Below are positions 6,964-10,633 of a DNA stretch of 10,633 bases, one piece after another (position 1 is the first letter of the stretch; each line of letters opens with the position of its first letter). The DNA comes from Chloroflexota bacterium. Its GTDB lineage: Bacteria; Chloroflexota; Dehalococcoidia; Tepidiformales; Tepidiformaceae. The stretch covers positions 1 to 10,633 of the forward strand of contig CAUJEQ010000246.1 of the NCBI GenBank assembly GCA_963169135.1. Direction: 5' to 3'. The notes under the pieces are model-generated. The model searched no databases and was not told where the DNA came from. It saw only the letters and a list, made by a program, of their open reading frames with translations. The position numbers and the translations under genes were made by a program.

Positions 6964-7133
6964 CGGGCTACCCCCTCGAACGGCTCAACGAGGAGGTAGC
7001 CTATCTCGCCTACCACTTCCATTGGCCGCCAGAAACTCTGATGGAATTGGAACACCGGGACAGGCGGCTCTGGGTGGAACAGGTGGCCGACATTAACAGA
7101 AGACTGGCCGACGCGGCCCAGGAGGCTCACTGA
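6918..7133 (+). CDS. DUF6760-type / P2 gpE-like downstream frame, probably a -1 frameshift extension
   Basis: The conserved part starts at about 6966 with GYPLERLNEEVAYLAYHFHW and continues with PPETLMELEHRDRRLWVEQV up to the stop at 7131-7133. It resembles the small DUF6760 proteins of eCIS loci. The F-H-W-P followed by a Leu/Glu stretch and a Trp is like the P2 gpE/E' chaperone family. The only ATG in frame is at 6918, overlapping the chaperone gene by 46 bases, and its first 16 codons (MLNPHRCGHFTPGG...) look like an out-of-frame shadow of the chaperone. No ATG, GTG or TTG occurs between 6918 and the conserved start; the codon at 6960 is ATA. I therefore favour translation by -1 frameshift from the chaperone, adding 57 residues from 6960. 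Independent initiation at 6918 with a weak GGTGG site (6903-6907) is the alternative. The stop overlaps the next ATG as TGATG. Confidence 0.8.
   Translation: MLNPHRCGHFTPGGIAGYPLERLNEEVAYLAYHFHWPPETLMELEHRDRRLWVEQVADINRRLADAAQEAH
6954..7001 (+). promoter_or_regulatory. Putative programmed -1 frameshift signal
   Basis: The heptamer GGGGGGA at 6954-6960 is read G_GGG_GGA in the chaperone frame, fitting the X_XXY_YYZ rule, and is followed at once by the in-frame TAG (6961-6963). After a five-base spacer, 6966-6972 pairs perfectly with 6995-7001. After one C-A mismatch, 6974-6978 pairs with 6989-6993, leaving a ten-base loop at 6979-6988. That gives 12 pairs in 13 positions. Slipping back one base puts ribosomes in the DUF6760 frame. 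A competing smaller hairpin (GGGGG 6955-6959 with CCCCC 6971-6975, bulged A) would include the heptamer and should be melted by the ribosome. Confidence 0.75.
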
Positions 7134-7579
7134 TGGTTGACCTTGGATCGACCACCGACCCCTGGATCGGCTTCCACTTCACGGTCGAAATCGAAGGCGT
7201 GCAGGAAGCGAAGTTCACGGACTGCTCGGGGCTCGAAGCGAAAATCGATGTCTTCGAATACCAGGAAGGTGGGGTGAACGACTTCATTCACAAGCTTCCC
7301 GGCCGGCGCAGCTTCACCAACGTAACGCTCAAGCGCGGCGTCACCTCGTCCACGCACCTTTGGCAGTGGCTCCACCGGCTCAGCACGAAGTCTGCCAAGG
7401 GTAGCGAGAAGAAGAACATCTCCATCGTGCTGTACGACCGCAAGGGCACCGAAGTCTTCCGGTGGAACCTGATCGGCGCCTACCCGGTGAAGTGGACCGG
7501 CCCGACGATGCAGACCGAGCAGTCGGCTGTGCTGGTAGAAAGCCTCGAGCTGGCGTTCCAGGAGTTCACGATTGCCTAG
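7133..7579 (+). CDS. Inner tube protein 2 (Afp5/gp19-like)
   Basis: This 148-residue protein of the phage tail tube family is a paralogue of the product of 6060-6509. Recognisable blocks are WIGFHFTVEIEG (11-22), FTDCSGLEAKIDV (28-40), LPGRRSFTNVTLKRGVT (55-71) and the closing SLELAFQEFTIA. In eCIS a second tube protein usually forms a specialised ring joining the main tube to the spike/hub end, so this may be the Afp5-type tube initiator. The ATG overlaps the preceding stop (TGATG), and AGGAGG at 7120-7125 is a strong ribosome site seven bases away, so translation is coupled to the chaperone pair. Which tube protein makes the bulk of the tube is inferred from gene order only. Confidence 0.95.
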   Translation: MVDLGSTTDPWIGFHFTVEIEGVQEAKFTDCSGLEAKIDVFEYQEGGVNDFIHKLPGRRSFTNVTLKRGVTSSTHLWQWLHRLSTKSAKGSEKKNISIVLYDRKGTEVFRWNLIGAYPVKWTGPTMQTEQSAVLVESLELAFQEFTIA

Positions 7580-7594
7580 GGATAGCAGGTAGCC

Positions 7595-10500
7595 ATGCAG
7601 GACAATGCGGTGCCCCCCGCGAGTTCGGCCGAGAGCCCGGAAGAGGACCTCTCGAGCGCCATCTTCGCGCGCGCGAAGGGTTACGGCGAAGGCATCCTGG
7701 GGGCGAATGGCGGGGTGAACAACACCCTGGTGGGTGGGCGGACACCAGGCGCCGGCAATGAGGCGTTGGCGCGCCAATCCGACTCGTTCGCCGGCTCGCT
7801 TCAGAGCCTGCTGACGTATCGCGAGGCCGGGCCGATGGGGGCCGCGCCAGCGCCCACGGCACGAGCCGCCAGCATGCCGCCGCTTCAGCCAGCCGCGGTC
7901 GAGGAGCGGGAAGTCGAGCCTGAACCTGCCCCGGAGCCACCGCCGGAAGGCACCGCGGGCGACGAGCCGGGCTCGTGGGTCCGGCGCCTGGAGTCGGCGT
8001 GGGACACTCTGCAAGCGCGGACCATGGAGCGCGACACGGCGCCGGACCTCGAGTCGATCGGGATGCCGGTGGAACCCGTGGCGGAACGGCCGCCACAACG
8101 CGGCACCGGACGCCGCACGCGGATCCAGGAGGCGCCGGGGCCGGTCTCCCTCCCGGCCGGACGGCCCGCGCCAGCCCCGGCCAGGAGCCCTGGCGAACCA
8201 CCGGCGAGCTCGGCGCCGCCAGCCGGCGGACCCTCGGACCCGGGCCCTTCACCGACGCCGATCCAGCGCACCCCCGCTCCGGAAGGCAATCCGCCACCCC
8301 CTGCGACGCGGGCACCAGCCCGGCGGGCCTCCAACCAGCGAGGGAGCGAACCGGCCCGGCAATCAGCGGCGGCGGATGCAAGCCCGCCGGCAAGCTCACC
8401 CCCGGGCGGAGCAGCCGCACTGATGCCGGACGCCCAGGCCAGCCCGGCGACCACAGCGCTCCCCGCCACGGAGTCGACGCAGCCGACTCGCCCCCGGTCC
8501 ACGCCACAATCACCGGCGCCGGGCGCATCGGAACCCACCGTGGCCCGGCGGACCACGATCCCGGCCTCGCCTTCTCCCACGTCTGGCAGTCCTTCGGCTG
8601 CGATGCCGCCGCCTCAGCGCAGCACCGCGGGACCGCCCAGTCCCGCGAGTTCCAGCGCGACGGCGGCACCCGAGCCACCGGACGGGCAGGGGCAGACGGC
8701 CTCCCCGCCATCGAACGACCGTGCGGGTGGCCCGGAAGCCCCCTCGGCAGCCGGCGTAATGACGGCGGCGACTCCTCCCGGCCACGCCGGGGAGGGCGGC
8801 GAGCGCCGGACCGAGCCACCCTCGCCGCCCTCCCCTGAGCCCGCTGCCAGCGGTTCGACCGGTGAAGGCTCCCAGGTCGACGCGCCATTGAGCGCGCATC
8901 CCGACCGGCCCGTCACCAGTGAGGTCGCGCGCACGGCGGCGGACGTGGCTTCCGATGCACCAGGCACGCCGCCCTCCCCGGGTCAACCCGCCGAGCCCGG
9001 GGGGCTGGCGCCAACAGCGCTGTCTCCAGCGACCCCCTCATCCACCCCCTCATCCCCCCGGGCTCCTGAAGCGAGCCCGGCTCCGGCTCCCGCCACGGCC
9101 CGCCGGGTGGCTCCATCTGGAGATCCCTCTCCGGCGACAGGTGCGGCGGGCCAGCCCGGCCGGCTGCTACATCGCAGGGTTGAACCCGGACCCACGGACA
9201 GGATGGCATCTCCAGCCGGGCCTTCGCCGAGCGAGCCCCCCGTAGAACGGCGCGTCGCAGAGCCGCGCGCAGCTGAATCGACGAGCGCGGCGGCACCGGG
9301 CACCGTACCCATTACCCCCGGGCCGGTCACTCCCGCGGTTGAGCCGCTCGCCGGGGACGGTGCACCGGAGACGCCGCGGCTGCCTTTGCCAGGCACAGCC
9401 CCGGATGCGGCGGCCGGCGTCCCGCCGGCCCCAGGCCCGGTGACCGAGGAAGCGGCTCCCGCGGCGCCGCCCGTCACGCGCGCGACCCCGCCCTCCGCGG
9501 CGGCCGGCGTCGCGCGTGCTCAACGGTCAGGCGAACAGCCTTCGCCGGGAACCGCAGCGGCAGTGCAGCATCCTCGCGCGGAGCCACGGGGAGATGCGGC
9601 CCCCGTCGGCGGCCCGGCGGCTACTCCGGACGCCAGGATCCTGGCGCGAAAGGCGTCCAGCGAGGCAACGCCGCTCCCCACGGAGGCAGCGCCACCTGGC
9701 CCGGTAGCAGTACCGCGACTACCGCGGGTGCAACGACGCGCAGAGTCAGCGTCGCCCACAACGGAACCAGGGCAAGCCGAACCACCGGCCGCCACCACAC
9801 CGCCGGAGCCGGCGGCACCGGGGCGCCCGGTGCCAAGCGAGCAAACCCCGCCTCAGCCGACCGCCGCGCAGCCGGGGGCGACAGCGGCGGTCTCACTGCG
9901 GCCCAATGAGGTCGAACCCGCCGGGCGGACACCGGCAGCACCCCCCGGCACGCCTGCCAGTTCCGCCGCGGACAGCGCAACGGTGCCGCCCGCGTCGTCG
10001 CCGTCGCCGGCCAGAGCAGAGCCGCTGCAGCGGCACGTGGACGTTCCTGGCGGCCCACCATCCCCGGTCGCCGGGGCCGCTGCACCGGGGGACGCGGCAC
10101 CGGCAGCGGCTGCGCCTGAGCTGCGTGCACCCTCACCTCCAGAATCCCCCCCAGCCGCGGGCGACCAGCGCACGGTCGCAGCGGGCACGGCCGCTACGCC
10201 GTCATCGCAACCGATCCGACGGGTCACGGCTCCGGCGACCAGTCCGGCAACGGCTCTCCGCGACGGGTCACCACCTCCTCCGTCCGTGCTTGCCAGCCGG
10301 GGCAGCCTGGCCGCAGGCTCAATCCCGACCAGTCCGGAAGTACTCGAAATGGCCCCGGACGCGGCAACCGCCACCCCGGCGGCGCGCCACGCGCCACCCG
10401 GCCATGCGCCTCGCCATGGCGGACCGACACTTCCGCCAGCGGCACCGCGGGCCCAGGCCGCTCCGGTACAGGCCGACCAGCCGGCTCCAGGCGAGTTCCC

Positions 10501-10633
10501 GTTCCCGCTCGCCCAGCGGCGGACGGCGCGGACCGGGGCAGTCGCCAGCGCACGGCCGGTGGATTCGCCCCCTTCCGATTCGCCTCGCCCACCGGCCGTC
10601 AGCACTCCAATTTGGCAGCGGTCGCCGGGCAGG
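7595..10633 (+). CDS. Giant Pro/Ala-rich disordered protein, right end missing
   Basis: From ATG 7595 the frame stays open for 1013 codons to the edge of the window with no stop, so the gene continues to the right. I do not recognise a family. Residues 1-80 look partly folded, with AIFARAKGYGEGILGANGG, an N-E-A-L-A-R-Q-S-D-S-F-A-G-S-L-Q-S stretch and SLLTYREA. Residues about 127-150 (SWVRRLESAWDTLQ) could be a short helix. The rest is dominated by Pro, Ala, Gly, Ser, Thr, Arg and Glu and should be disordered. Short Q-R or R-R motifs recur, for example PIQRTP (222-227), PPQRST (339-344), AQRSG (642-646), VQRRAE (712-717), LQRH (811-814), IRRVT (874-878), AQRRT (973-977) and WQRSP (1007-1011). 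No signal peptide or membrane segment is visible. It begins 15 bases after tube gene 2 with a weak ribosome site. A spacer, tape-measure-like, fibre or cargo role is possible; none is shown. Confidence 0.85.
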   Translation, partial: MQDNAVPPASSAESPEEDLSSAIFARAKGYGEGILGANGGVNNTLVGGRTPGAGNEALARQSDSFAGSLQSLLTYREAGPMGAAPAPTARAASMPPLQPAAVEEREVEPEPAPEPPPEGTAGDEPGSWVRRLESAWDTLQARTMERDTAPDLESIGMPVEPVAERPPQRGTGRRTRIQEAPGPVSLPAGRPAPAPARSPGEPPASSAPPAGGPSDPGPSPTPIQRTPAPEGNPPPPATRAPARRASNQRGSEPARQSAAADASPPASSPPGGAAALMPDAQASPATTALPATESTQPTRPRSTPQSPAPGASEPTVARRTTIPASPSPTSGSPSAAMPPPQRSTAGPPSPASSSATAAPEPPDGQGQTASPPSNDRAGGPEAPSAAGVMTAATPPGHAGEGGERRTEPPSPPSPEPAASGSTGEGSQVDAPLSAHPDRPVTSEVARTAADVASDAPGTPPSPGQPAEPGGLAPTALSPATPSSTPSSPRAPEASPAPAPATARRVAPSGDPSPATGAAGQPGRLLHRRVEPGPTDRMASPAGPSPSEPPVERRVAEPRAAESTSAAAPGTVPITPGPVTPAVEPLAGDGAPETPRLPLPGTAPDAAAGVPPAPGPVTEEAAPAAPPVTRATPPSAAAGVARAQRSGEQPSPGTAAAVQHPRAEPRGDAAPVGGPAATPDARILARKASSEATPLPTEAAPPGPVAVPRLPRVQRRAESASPTTEPGQAEPPAATTPPEPAAPGRPVPSEQTPPQPTAAQPGATAAVSLRPNEVEPAGRTPAAPPGTPASSAADSATVPPASSPSPARAEPLQRHVDVPGGPPSPVAGAAAPGDAAPAAAAPELRAPSPPESPPAAGDQRTVAAGTAATPSSQPIRRVTAPATSPATALRDGSPPPPSVLASRGSLAAGSIPTSPEVLEMAPDAATATPAARHAPPGHAPRHGGPTLPPAAPRAQAAPVQADQPAPGEFPFPLAQRRTARTGAVASARPVDSPPSDSPRPPAVSTPIWQRSPGR

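Noticed and set aside
6955..6975. Alternative hairpin GGGGG/CCCCC plus TAG/CTA with a bulged A
   Set aside because: It includes the slippery bases, so a ribosome on the heptamer would already have opened it; the stem starting at 6966 is the better placed structure.
7566..8888. Long minus-strand ORF of 440 codons, with others such as 9853-10605 on the minus strand and 7975-8838 in another plus frame
   Set aside because: These are shadows of the GC-rich Pro/Ala-coding frame starting at 7595. They have no ribosome sites, resemble no family, and the 7595 frame alone is open across the whole region.

Overview
The window carries the front half of an extracellular contractile injection system (eCIS, a phage-tail-like particle related to Afp, PVC and MAC). 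All recognisable genes are on the + strand. The DNA is GC-rich with mostly GC-ending codons and Shine-Dalgarno sites before most genes. This suits an environmental high-GC bacterium such as a member of Chloroflexota or Actinomycetota, but no marker gene settles the phylum. I see no tRNA, rRNA, CRISPR array, transposase or integrase.

Layout. 3-569: C-terminal end of a PKD/Ig-like repeat protein whose start is upstream. 572-2593: Afp15-type AAA+ ATPase, two bases after that stop. 2664-3509: DUF4157 protein with an acidic tandem repeat and an HExxH motif. 3531-4346: Pvc16/DUF4255 tail-terminator protein with an extra C-terminal beta-sandwich domain. 4347-4473: AT-richer gap with a probable extended -10 promoter. 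4474-6012: contractile sheath. 6060-6509: first inner-tube protein. 6510-6594: gap with a strong hairpin. 6595-6963: probable tail assembly chaperone. 6918-7133: overlapping DUF6760-type ORF. 7133-7579: second inner-tube protein. 7595 to the window end: one uninterrupted Pro/Ala-rich ORF of at least 1013 codons, open at the right edge.

Working together: sheath and tube proteins build the contractile tail, the DUF4255 protein is expected to cap it, and the ATPase is expected to help in assembly or recycling. The adaptor, spike, PAAR, gp25-like and baseplate genes expected of an eCIS are not here and presumably lie further right.

The most interesting signal is at 6954-7001. The chaperone ORF ends with the heptamer G_GGG_GGA directly before its TAG. 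Five bases later comes a stem with 12 of 13 positions paired. A -1 slip there enters the DUF6760 frame, which has no usual start codon at the point where its conserved-looking sequence begins, and would give a 179-residue fusion. This is the layout of the lambda G/GT and P2 E/E' tail chaperone frameshifts, here inside a contractile injection system. Second in interest is the very long disordered ORF at the right edge, with recurring Q-R/R-R motifs that echo the repeats of the DUF4157 protein.
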